A stretch of 64,000 nucleotides of DNA. It comes from Thalassomonas sp. RHCl1. GTDB lineage: Bacteria > Pseudomonadota > Gammaproteobacteria > Enterobacterales > Alteromonadaceae. Below are positions 9,219 to 16,373 of this stretch, in pieces (the stretch's first letter is position 1; each line of letters opens with the position of its first letter). A program made the position numbers and the translations under genes. The stretch spans positions 744,001-808,000 of the forward strand of contig NZ_CANDNZ010000002.1 of the NCBI RefSeq assembly GCF_947387555.1. Reading direction: 5' to 3'. A model generated the notes under the pieces. The model searched no databases. It was given only the letters and a program-made list of their open reading frames with translations, and had not been told where the DNA came from.

Positions 9219-9800
9219 GTGGGTATGCACAGCAGAAACCGTTATTTTCCCATGGTCGCTTATAGCGATGCCGGACCTGAACTGCGCGCTTTGTACGATG
9301 ATGTGATGGCACATTTTAATGTTGATTTTGTCCTCAATTATTTTAAGGCCCAAGGCAACAATATTGCCTTGTTAGCGGGAAACTGGGCAAAGATTAAGAG
9401 TGTGCTTTTTCATGGCACAGTACCCAGGCTGCTAAAAGAAGAAATCATCTACCGTATTTCCAAACAGCAAAACTGTCAGTATTGCATGTATGTTCACAGC
9501 AAGATCATTGAAGATTTACAGGCCAAAATCCAACACTTAAAAGGTGAAGGTAACAATACCGGGCAAGCGGGTTATTTAACCCGGGAGCAAGAAGGCGCCG
9601 TTGAGCTGCTGGCCACCATGGCAGCGGAAAAAACACCGGATACGCAAGTGTATTGCGATCAGCTCCTTGCGTTAGGCTTTAGCCAGGAGCAGATACCCGA
9701 ATTGTTGGCGGTGGTGGATTTGACTTTCATGATAAATATGCAGGCTAAGGTTTCCGGCATAGCCATTGATGAAGAGTTACTGCATAAGTTAGAACTTTAA
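9219..9800 (+). CDS. AhpD-like carboxymuconolactone decarboxylase family protein
   Basis: 193-residue helical protein with the AhpD-type redox motif CQYCMYVH at about residues 86-93, where the two Cys and the His act in peroxide reduction. AGGAG at 9209-9213 lies five bases from a GTG at 9219 and eleven from an ATG at 9225; both starts are possible. It stands alone, convergent with the DUF4239 gene. The real substrate is unknown; the family includes peroxidases and decarboxylases. Confidence 0.85.
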   Translation: MGMHSRNRYFPMVAYSDAGPELRALYDDVMAHFNVDFVLNYFKAQGNNIALLAGNWAKIKSVLFHGTVPRLLKEEIIYRISKQQNCQYCMYVHSKIIEDLQAKIQHLKGEGNNTGQAGYLTREQEGAVELLATMAAEKTPDTQVYCDQLLALGFSQEQIPELLAVVDLTFMINMQAKVSGIAIDEELLHKLEL

Positions 9801-9824
9801 CAAAAAACGATAACCTTATGCGGC

Positions 9825-10601
9825 TTAAAACCCCTTCATTTTATTTTGCAGGGCAACCATGGCTTGCTGGCCGACGGTGATCAGGCCCTTTTGCGGCCGG
9901 TTCAGATCCACCACCAGCACCAATAAAGCGGCAAATGCCATCGACAAGGGCAAGATAGCCAGCACCCGCTGCTTTCCGGCAAGCCCGGCCTGGGTTCCCA
10001 TAGTGACCATGGTCAGGATACAAATCATAATGATCGCCGTCCAGACACTGGCAGGGATACGGTTGCGCAGCCCCGCAGTTAAACGGTTTTTATGCATTTC
10101 AATCACACGGTTGACGGCTTCAGCCACTAAGCTGGTATTAAAGTCCGGCGCTGTTAATGCTGCGGCAGCGACCTGCTGCCAGAGCTGTTGATGAATTTCG
10201 ACTGAGCGTTTTATCAGGGCATTAAGATCCTGGCCTTTTACCGCCTGTAAGCGAATATCGACATATTCCCGCAGCAGAGGTTTTACTAACTGGCGATACT
10301 CGGATGCCAGTAAATCAGCCCGCAAATACGCGCTGCCTATGGCATTGGCTTCATCGAGGACATTTTTCCTGCGACTGCCGTGGTGATCTGCGGCAATGGA
10401 AAAGGTAAAGGCGAGTACAAAAGCCAGCATGCCGAGCAAACCGGCCACCATAGGGGCAAAGGATGCCGCGGCTTCTTTATCCTCGCTACGTTTAACATAT
10501 TTACCTAAAAAATAGCCCGTAAAGTAGGATACCAGCATGATCACTGTGATCGAGAGGTACACCGTTTGAATAGATAATGTATCGAAATTAAAAAAGTTCA
10601 T
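9825..10601 (-). CDS. DUF4239 (bestrophin-like) membrane protein
   Basis: 258 residues with a DUF4239 layout: two N-terminal membrane segments (about 13-33 and 48-68), a long cytoplasmic helical stretch with a R-x-x-x-L-D-E-A-N-A-I-G motif (RRKNVLDEANAIGSAYLR), and two C-terminal membrane segments (about 190-235). Family members are poorly characterised and structurally reminiscent of bestrophin anion channels. It is downstream of the P450 genes on the same strand with a 165-bp gap, so read-through is possible but membership in that pathway is not established. Confidence 0.75.
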   Translation of the reverse strand: MNFFNFDTLSIQTVYLSITVIMLVSYFTGYFLGKYVKRSEDKEAAASFAPMVAGLLGMLAFVLAFTFSIAADHHGSRRKNVLDEANAIGSAYLRADLLASEYRQLVKPLLREYVDIRLQAVKGQDLNALIKRSVEIHQQLWQQVAAAALTAPDFNTSLVAEAVNRVIEMHKNRLTAGLRNRIPASVWTAIIMICILTMVTMGTQAGLAGKQRVLAILPLSMAFAALLVLVVDLNRPQKGLITVGQQAMVALQNKMKGF

Positions 10602-10766
10602 AGCTGATCTTTTGCGCCGGTCACTTACAAAATAGCTAAAATTTTTTCACCCGCAAATTTTCTTGGCGAAAACTCATCCAGGGGCAATGTCATGAAATAG
10701 CTCAGGTCAACCCGGTTACCACAGATCAGGGGGAGTGTTTTAACCGGGGTGTGCAGCTTTTTAAGG

Positions 10767-11939
10767 TTAGCTCGTTGATTTTTCTTTGATTTGTAAGACA
10801 AACGCCGGTGGCGCCAGGGCTGCGGCCGGCAAAGGAGATGTCTCAAGGTTTTCTGCTTTTAAGCGATAGGGAGCCAAAAGGGATAAAATATTTTCGACAA
10901 CTTGTATCGATAAGTTAGCCGCAGGGCAAATATGCTCTCCCCAGCCAAAGGGGATAAATGGTTTATCCTTGTCCAGTTCGGCGATATCAGACATATCCCG
11001 GTTTCGCTGCCAGCGTAACGGGTTAAACCGCTCAGCCTGGTGCCAGTTGTCGGGGTTACGGTGAACGGCATAAGGACATACGACAACGGTATCTTCGGGT
11101 GTGATCTCTTTGCCGGCCAGCAACTGTTTTTTTGCCGGGTATCGACCTAAGTTCCAGGCAACTGGCCACAGCCGTAATGCTTCAAGTACAACCCAGCCGG
11201 GTTTGGCATCGGCATAAATTTCGCCATTATTGTCCCGGCCCAGCATATACACGGACCAGCCCAGGACAAAACCGATTGAGCCTGCGGTAGAAAAAATAAA
11301 AGAAAAGAAGACTTCGATTAACTGCTTTACCGGCAGCTGCTCAGGCGTCTCTTTAATGATCACATCCAGTAGATCTCTGGGCTTATCTATGCTTTGTTGA
11401 CGCCGTTGTTTGATTTCCCGGGTGATAGCCCTGGTGATGCGAAAACGAAATAACAGGCGCTGCAGGGCATTGTAGTTGTCGCGGGCTCCGGATAATACCG
11501 CGCGCTTCACCACAGCCGAAACCCATTTTCGCAGCTGCTGTGGGGTTTCTTTATGTAATAAGGCATGTTCAAAATGGTGGTATATCAACCAGTTTCCGGT
11601 ATCAGGCCAGTGACTTACTGGTGTAAATGCCTGCTTTACTTTTTCTTTTAGGTTAGGTTTGTTTTCTTTTAGGTAAAGGGTTAAAAACTGCTTTGCCTGA
11701 CTACTGATGGCCTGTTGCAGCTTACGCGGGCCCAAGACCCCGTGCGCGGAAGTAAAAAAATCTGAGTGTTCGGCAAATAAGCCATCTTTATTGGCCAAAA
11801 CCGCTTTTGCCGCTTTACCGTCCGCTAATAACAGCTCGCGGTTAACATTCCATACCGCCTGACCGCCATTGGCAAAGGCCTGATCCAAAACCTCAAACGG
11901 ATTCGTGTCCCAGCGTTCGATTGCTTCTTCATTATCCAT
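10767..11939 (-). CDS. Cytochrome P450 (A), RiPP-type locus
   Basis: Haem-thiolate monooxygenase fold of 390 residues. The haem loop is PFGWGEHICPAANL with the Cys ligand near residue 336; the K-helix ExxR is EALR near residue 252, and a PERF-like RFNPLRW follows. The I-helix reads STAGSIGFVLG, without the usual acid-Thr pair after AG, which hints at a chemistry other than simple hydroxylation, such as radical cross-linking. AAGGAA lies before the ATG; the gene starts 11 bp after P450 B, so both are one transcript. Soluble, no membrane anchor. The neighbours (two 31-aa peptides, MFS exporter) suggest it modifies a peptide. Confidence 0.85.
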   Translation of the reverse strand: MDNEEAIERWDTNPFEVLDQAFANGGQAVWNVNRELLLADGKAAKAVLANKDGLFAEHSDFFTSAHGVLGPRKLQQAISSQAKQFLTLYLKENKPNLKEKVKQAFTPVSHWPDTGNWLIYHHFEHALLHKETPQQLRKWVSAVVKRAVLSGARDNYNALQRLLFRFRITRAITREIKQRRQQSIDKPRDLLDVIIKETPEQLPVKQLIEVFFSFIFSTAGSIGFVLGWSVYMLGRDNNGEIYADAKPGWVVLEALRLWPVAWNLGRYPAKKQLLAGKEITPEDTVVVCPYAVHRNPDNWHQAERFNPLRWQRNRDMSDIAELDKDKPFIPFGWGEHICPAANLSIQVVENILSLLAPYRLKAENLETSPLPAAALAPPAFVLQIKEKSTS

Positions 11940-11950
11940 AATTCTCTTCC

Positions 11951-13204
11951 TTACAAACGGCGGATTTCACCTTTGAAATTAAGCGGCAGCGGCATGGCCG
12001 CCAGGGCCATGCTGACTTTCTCGGGATCTTTTAAATGCACCTGATACCGGGTTGCCATTAAATAGGCAAAAATAATTAACTGGTATGTCCCCAGGGTCTG
12101 CCCGACACAAGCCTTAGGCGCCCAGCCGAAGGGAACATAACTTCCCCGGTTTTTCGGGCCGTTAGCGGCGCCGGGCAAGAAGCGATCCGGGTCAAACTTA
12201 TCAGGCTCAGGCCAATGCTCGGGATCATGATGGATAAAATATGAGCTAAAGACATATTCCTGCCCGGGCTTGAGGGTCTTGGCCTGCTGCCAGTGCTTTG
12301 GGTTGATATTGATGTCGGTGCGCACCTCGCGTGTGGTAATCACCGGTGGGCTCCAATGGCGTAAGATTTCCTTAACGAAGCGGTGGGTTACCGGCGCGAC
12401 TTTGGTGGGGGCAGCAAACAAGGCTTGCGGGCTGATCTCCTTGAGTTCATCGCAAACTTTCTGTTGCCATTCTTCGTTGGTGCATAGTTCATATAATAAA
12501 CATGAAGCCGAAGCCCCCGGCGGTCCGGCAATAGCCGTTAATATCATAGTGACGGCGTCAACGGCGCGATCTATGCCCAGGCGGGGCAGCATATCCACGA
12601 TGGGATCGAGTAAATCTTCTTGTCTGGGGCGTGTGCCTTTGGCCCGGGCGCGCAACTCACGGCGTACCGCCGATCCGGCCCTGATTTGCGTCATGGCCCC
12701 ACGAACCGACTGCCAGAAATTTTCCGGTTCCGGCTGCTCTTTAGTGAAGGGGCAAATTTTAAGGTTTTGATCTGCCAAAATAAGCGCATGTGCTTTGTCC
12801 GGCAGCTCAGCAATAATAACGGGTAATAATGAGCGGGCTATGACTTCCTGAGCAAATACCACCAGATCCAGTTCTTGATCGATACGCTTTTCAATCAGGC
12901 GACACATCTCATCGAATAACTGCTGGAGATTATCGAGTTGAACATGGCCATGCAGGGACTTAAACCAGGAGTCACGGATCTCGGCCCAGGAAAAAGGACA
13001 GCCAGACTTGCCTTTAAGGGTGTCCGATAATTTATCCGGCAAGGTCAGGTCGGCATAGTTTTCGGCATTAACTTGCCTGGCAAAGCCAGGTTCGAGGATT
13101 GCCAGTGCCTCTTGCTCGTTATCGAGGAAAAAAACTCCCCCCTCATGCTTACAGCGCTGCTCCAATTCCTGATAAAACGGGCTTTGTTTAGGTAACTTAC
13201 TCAT
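11951..13204 (-). CDS. Cytochrome P450 (B), RiPP-type locus
   Basis: 417-residue P450. The haem loop is PFGWAPKACVGQTLG with Cys near residue 364; the K-helix ExxR is EILR near 278, followed by SPPVITTREV and the PERF-like FDPDRFLPG. The I-helix reads TAIAGPPGASA, with a Pro-Pro pair and no canonical acid-Thr pair. It is clearly diverged from P450 A, so the two are likely to perform different steps. No ribosome binding site is evident before the ATG (AT-rich leader), and a GC-rich hairpin separates it from the upstream peptide genes, so it is probably translated far less than the peptides. Confidence 0.85.
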   Translation of the reverse strand: MSKLPKQSPFYQELEQRCKHEGGVFFLDNEQEALAILEPGFARQVNAENYADLTLPDKLSDTLKGKSGCPFSWAEIRDSWFKSLHGHVQLDNLQQLFDEMCRLIEKRIDQELDLVVFAQEVIARSLLPVIIAELPDKAHALILADQNLKICPFTKEQPEPENFWQSVRGAMTQIRAGSAVRRELRARAKGTRPRQEDLLDPIVDMLPRLGIDRAVDAVTMILTAIAGPPGASASCLLYELCTNEEWQQKVCDELKEISPQALFAAPTKVAPVTHRFVKEILRHWSPPVITTREVRTDININPKHWQQAKTLKPGQEYVFSSYFIHHDPEHWPEPDKFDPDRFLPGAANGPKNRGSYVPFGWAPKACVGQTLGTYQLIIFAYLMATRYQVHLKDPEKVSMALAAMPLPLNFKGEIRRL

Positions 13205-13241
13205 AAAGTTTGATTTTATTTTTATATGAAGGCTGGATAAG

Positions 13242-13265
13242 ATGCGGGGGACCAGGCCCCCGCAT
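13242..13265 (-). promoter_or_regulatory. GC-rich hairpin between peptide genes and P450 genes
   Basis: Perfect nine-base-pair stem ATGCGGGGG/CCCCCGCAT with a six-base loop. No U-run follows on the minus strand, so it is better read as a leaky attenuator or an mRNA-processing/stabilising element that would give many peptide transcripts and fewer P450 transcripts, an arrangement common in ribosomal peptide operons. Confidence 0.6.
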
Positions 13266-13284
13266 TAGGTTTTAGGCAATAAAC

Positions 13285-13380
13285 CTATACGTTGTGGTAT
13301 AGGAGCCAGAAGTATCTACCTGCCGCTTTTTTCTGACGAAGACCAATAGCACGTAAAAATGCTGATTTGATTTTTTTCAT
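13285..13380 (-). CDS. 31-aa putative precursor peptide 1 (P450-RiPP candidate)
   Basis: Short gene with AAGGAA six bases before ATG. The basic N-terminal part (MKKIKSAFLRAIGLRQKKAA) looks like a leader; the C-terminal part is GRYFWLLYHNV. Compared with its tandem copy, 10 of 13 changed codons are synonymous and only residues 2, 24 and 27 differ, which is strong evidence of selection on the protein. Tyr23, Trp25, Tyr28 and His29 are invariant; Tyr, Trp and His side chains are what peptide-cross-linking P450s join in biarylitides, cittilins and atropopeptides. It precedes P450 B on the same strand. That it is the P450 substrate is inference from context. Confidence 0.8.
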   Translation of the reverse strand: MKKIKSAFLRAIGLRQKKAAGRYFWLLYHNV

Positions 13381-13478
13381 GGTAAGTTCCTTTTTTGCTT
13401 GATTGGAAGTTGCCTGGCCAAAGCCGATGACGCTAAGCATTAAGCCAGACAAAGTAACGAGTATCCTTTACCCGTTAT

Positions 13479-13574
13479 TTATACGTTGTGATACATCAAC
13501 CAAAGGTATCTGCCGGCAGCTTTCTTTTGACGAAGACCGATGGCGCGTAAAAATGCTGATTTGATTTTGTTCAT
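13479..13574 (-). CDS. 31-aa putative precursor peptide 2 (P450-RiPP candidate)
   Basis: Tandem copy of the 13285-13380 gene, 98 bp upstream, with the same AAGGAA site and the same length. It begins MNKIKSAFLRAIGLRQKKAA and ends GRYLWLMYHNV. Differences from copy 1: Asn for Lys2, Leu for Phe24, Met for Leu27. It is the first gene after the predicted promoter at 13662-13691. Neither copy carries Cys, a twin-glycine cleavage site or a Sec signal, so a P450-type cross-link on aromatic residues fits better than lanthipeptide or sactipeptide chemistry. Confidence 0.8.
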   Translation of the reverse strand: MNKIKSAFLRAIGLRQKKAAGRYLWLMYHNV

Positions 13575-13661
13575 GGAAGTTCCTTTTTTCTATTATGTTA
13601 TTTGAGTAAAAAACAAACTAACCTGACCATGACTGCTCAAAACTTGACCAAGTGGTAAATG

Positions 13662-13691
13662 AATATAGCCCGAGTTGATAAAATGAGTCAA
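13662..13691 (-). promoter_or_regulatory. Predicted sigma70 promoter of the peptide-P450 operon
   Basis: On the minus strand: TTGACT (13691-13686), 18-bp spacer, TATATT (13667-13662); five of six consensus bases in each box. Transcription would start near 13655, leaving about 80 bases of leader before peptide 2. Confidence 0.6.
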
Positions 13692-13780
13692 GCTCGATTC
13701 GATAATAATTTTTTCAATTACCGAACAAGTAATTAACAATTAATTGACGGTTGCCAATAGTTTCCTTATCCCTTATGTTA

Positions 13781-13809
13781 TTGACTGCTTTTAAATTTTT
13801 ACATGTTAT
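13781..13809 (+). promoter_or_regulatory. Possible promoter for the divergent MFS exporter
   Basis: TTGACT (13781-13786), 17-bp spacer, TGTTAT (13804-13809). The -10 match is modest. Another -35-like TTGACG lies at 13744. The divergent arrangement with the peptide promoter would allow shared control. Confidence 0.35.
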
Positions 13810-13827
13810 CTCGGACAGGACGTTGAA

Positions 13828-15105
13828 ATTTTAAATACTCATACGGATACTCAGGAACAGCTGTCGCTGCGGCATCACAAGGGCTTTCACCGCTTATGCC
13901 TGGCATCGGTTATCTCAGGCTGGGGAGAACAGCTCAGCATCATTGCCATGCCCTGGCTGGTGTTATTTTTAACCTCAGAGGCCTGGGCGCTGGGGTTGGT
14001 CATGAGTTTATTTACCATACCTATGTCGGTATTTATGCTGCTGGGCGGCGTGATTGTTGACCGGTTTTCTTCCAAGCAGGTATTGCTGGTAGCAAAATAT
14101 GCCAACGCCTTCTTCTTGTTTATTTTGTCACTGTTATTGTATTTTGATGCCTTAACCCTGAGCCTGTTATGTTTGCTGGCAATATTAATGGGAACCTCCA
14201 GTGCCTTTACCATACCTGCCGCCTCTTCATTTTTACCCGGGTTAGTGAGCAGGGAGCAACTGCAGGCCGCCAACAGTATCGGCATCAGCCTGCGCACCAT
14301 AGTCAGCTGGGTAGGGCCGCTGTCAGCCGCGCTGCTCATAGGCACGGGCAAAAGCAGCGCAGAGAACCTGGCATTGGTCTTTTTACTGGACGGGCTCAGC
14401 GTGTTGTTTTCAGCACTGATACTGCATAAGGTGATTGTCCGCCAACGCGAAACTAGCCCCGAGCTGAATTTTAAGCAGGGGATTGTCCAGGCCTGTGGTT
14501 ATTTCTGGCAACACAAAGCCTTGCGCGAGATTGTTATTTATGTTGCTGTGATAGGGTTATTTATTGCAGGTCCCATCGGCATTGGCTTACCTTTGTTTAT
14601 TAAAGAAGAGCTGGGAGGCGGCGCTGGCTTTTTTGGCTATTTAATGTCGGCAGAAGCCCTGGGCATATTTACCGGGGTAACGGTGGCAGGTAAGTTTTCA
14701 ACCATTGGAAAATTGACCCTGGGACAAAGCCTGTTGCTGGCCGACGGCATCGTAGGTGTCGCACTGGCGGCATTATCGCTGATAACCTCCCTGTATCCCG
14801 GGCTGTTCTTACTGTTTATTATCGGCATGGTAACCGGCTATGCCCAGGTAAGTCTTATTACCTGGGTGCAGCAACAAGCCAGTCCGCATATGTTGGGGCG
14901 GTTAATGAGCATAGTCATGTTTATTGTCATTGGCCTGGCGCCGTTAAGCACGGGCCTTTGTGGTCTTGTCATGACTTATATTGCTCCCGGTACCTTGTTT
15001 ATTGTCTCCGGTGCGGGTTTGATTGCCGTTGCCTTATCGGCTTTATTCTTAACCCAGGTATCCAGAGTGCAAAGCAATAACGCACATGCTCGGGATAATC
15101 TGTAA
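13828..15105 (+). CDS. MFS exporter beside the peptide-P450 operon (probable ATT start)
   Basis: Twelve-helix major facilitator protein resembling EntS-like and macrolide-type exporters, with the loop GGVIVDRFSSKQVL between helices 2 and 3. The first ATG in frame (13948) would cut off most of helix 1; the frame is open back to a stop at 13792-13794 and has no ATG, GTG or TTG before 13948, but ATT at 13828 has AGGA seven bases upstream and restores the sequence FHRLCLASVISGWGEQLSII. I therefore extend the gene to 13828 (425 residues). It is divergent from the peptide genes and is the obvious exporter for their product. An assembly error would be the alternative to a rare start. Confidence 0.8.
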   Translation: MLNTHTDTQEQLSLRHHKGFHRLCLASVISGWGEQLSIIAMPWLVLFLTSEAWALGLVMSLFTIPMSVFMLLGGVIVDRFSSKQVLLVAKYANAFFLFILSLLLYFDALTLSLLCLLAILMGTSSAFTIPAASSFLPGLVSREQLQAANSIGISLRTIVSWVGPLSAALLIGTGKSSAENLALVFLLDGLSVLFSALILHKVIVRQRETSPELNFKQGIVQACGYFWQHKALREIVIYVAVIGLFIAGPIGIGLPLFIKEELGGGAGFFGYLMSAEALGIFTGVTVAGKFSTIGKLTLGQSLLLADGIVGVALAALSLITSLYPGLFLLFIIGMVTGYAQVSLITWVQQQASPHMLGRLMSIVMFIVIGLAPLSTGLCGLVMTYIAPGTLFIVSGAGLIAVALSALFLTQVSRVQSNNAHARDNL

Positions 15106-15274
15106 CAGGTTTTTATGTGCAGGGCATAGCTGGAATAAAAATTCCTCTATACCTGCCTGTCCATTACCCTGGTAGGTTTGCCGCCACCTCTGCCACGACA
15201 TCAGCAAGTGATATGCTGATCATGTTTTCAAAAGACTCAAGGTAAAATTTACGTTAATGCAGTGTAACAAAATA

Positions 15275-15303
15275 TTGCGATTGTAAATTTTTCTTGCTAG
15301 ATT
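15275..15303 (+). promoter_or_regulatory. Possible promoter of the small secreted protein gene
   Basis: TTGCGA (15275-15280), 17-bp spacer, TAGATT (15298-15303), about 45 bp upstream of the start codon. A nine-base inverted repeat (TGCAGTGTA at about 15257, TACACTGCA at about 15307) brackets it and could be an operator. Confidence 0.4.
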
Positions 15304-15347
15304 GAATACACTGCAAATTTTTGCAGTTACATTACAAGGAGTTAAAT

Positions 15348-15593
15348 ATGAAAATAATAAAAGCAGGTGTTTCACTCGTATTGGCATCAAGTCTATTACT
15401 TAGTACCAGTGCCATTTCAGCCGGCACCTATGTTACTACTTGCGGATTTAATCCTTTGCAGATTTTTGATCCGATCGAAAGAACTTACACCAGCAGCCAA
15501 GGCTATCAGCAGTGCCCTACCTATATTTATATTAACGGAGAGCGCTATAACCATATTTATACTTTGCATGACGGTAAGTGGGTAAGTCCTTAA
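15348..15593 (+). CDS. Small secreted protein, unknown
   Basis: 81 residues. The ATG at 15348 has AAGGAG six bases before it and gives a clean Sec signal peptide (positive MKIIKAG, hydrophobic core, SAISA cleavage about residue 25); the longer frame upstream lacks this. The mature part is about 56 residues with two Cys (CGF and QCPTY), which may form a disulfide, and many Tyr. It has its own promoter and terminator. Not recognised. Confidence 0.7.
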   Translation: MKIIKAGVSLVLASSLLLSTSAISAGTYVTTCGFNPLQIFDPIERTYTSSQGYQQCPTYIYINGERYNHIYTLHDGKWVSP

Positions 15594-15607
15594 CCTCGAA
15601 GTGTTAA

Positions 15608-15649
15608 ATCCACAGGCGCAAGCTTGGCAAAAGTTTAGCGCCTGTGGAT
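15608..15649 (+). terminator. Hairpin after the small secreted protein gene
   Basis: Twelve-base-pair perfect inverted repeat ATCCACAGGCGC/GCGCCTGTGGAT with an 18-base loop, followed by a modestly T-rich stretch (CACAAGTTTTACTT). Reads as a terminator. Confidence 0.6.
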
Positions 15650-15711
15650 CACAAGTTTTACTTCAAGCGATCAGGAACCCTTATGGTCAAAGCGATCTAG
15701 TTCAAAGGAAT

Positions 15712-16094
15712 TTATAAAGCCTTACCATTTTTGTCGATCGCATCGAGCTGGTTGCCGTCGGGACCACTATCTCTTGGCGGCATTAAAGCCTTGGCATGGC
15801 AGGGCGCTTTTATCCGTTAACAATCTCAAAAAGACAGCAAGATAGGCAATTTCAGCCTCAGTATAGTCGCGGATACAACCGGTGCCATCGTCATCACTGT
15901 CAGCGCCTTCAAGGGGGCAGGTTCTCGCTCAGGTACTTAAATTACTTCTGACATGCTTCATGTTCATCGTAGAACTTTTGGCTGGAAGAGCGGACATTGG
16001 AATAATGCTCAATAACACGCTCCAGCGTAGGAAAAATGCCTTTGTCGCCATATGGTGCCGTGATGCAGACAGTAAGCAGACTGGTCATTCTGAA
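15712..16094 (-). pseudogene. Decayed C-terminal end of a di-haem cytochrome c peroxidase/MauG family gene
   Basis: Minus-strand translation recovers family blocks in shifting frames: FRMTSLLTVCITAPYGDKG then IFPTLERVIEHYSNV, matching the conserved region around TAPYGHxGxFxTLxxVIEHY, then RDYTEAEIAYLAVFLRLLTD, matching the usual C-terminal TDAEIADLVAFLxxLTD, and a final short block ending DGNQLDAIDKNGKAL. A TAA after the first block (near 15959) and a frame change after NAAKR (near 15770) break it, and the expected His of GHxG is Asp. No start region or CxxCH haem sites remain. The stretch 16095-16373 upstream of the antiporter holds no gene that I can support. Confidence 0.65.
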
Positions 16095-16373
16095 CTATTT
16101 AGGTTATTTGCAGCATTTTAGCACTCAGGTTTAGTGGCAGGTGAAAAAATTTCAATGAAGCTGCAATCCCAGCAATCAGTATAGTCGGGCTATTCTTGGC
16201 TTATAGCGAGACATTAAAATATGCAATTATTACTTATTAAAATCACTATTTTAAAAGATAATATTTGTTGATTTACCTCAAAGAAACTTATTGATGCCCG
16301 GACTTCCTTATTGCTTAAGGATTATACTGGAAAGGCGGAAAATTTGAACTTTATCGCTTGAGACAGGAGTTAG

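Noticed and set aside
10625-10766. Open frame after P450 A ending SPRKFAGEKILAIL
   Set aside because: No start codon with a ribosome binding site outside the P450 gene; only a 22-codon piece begins with ATG. Possibly a remnant, not called.
15882-16121. 79-codon + frame
   Set aside because: Lies antisense to the peroxidase remnant, which explains the sequence better.
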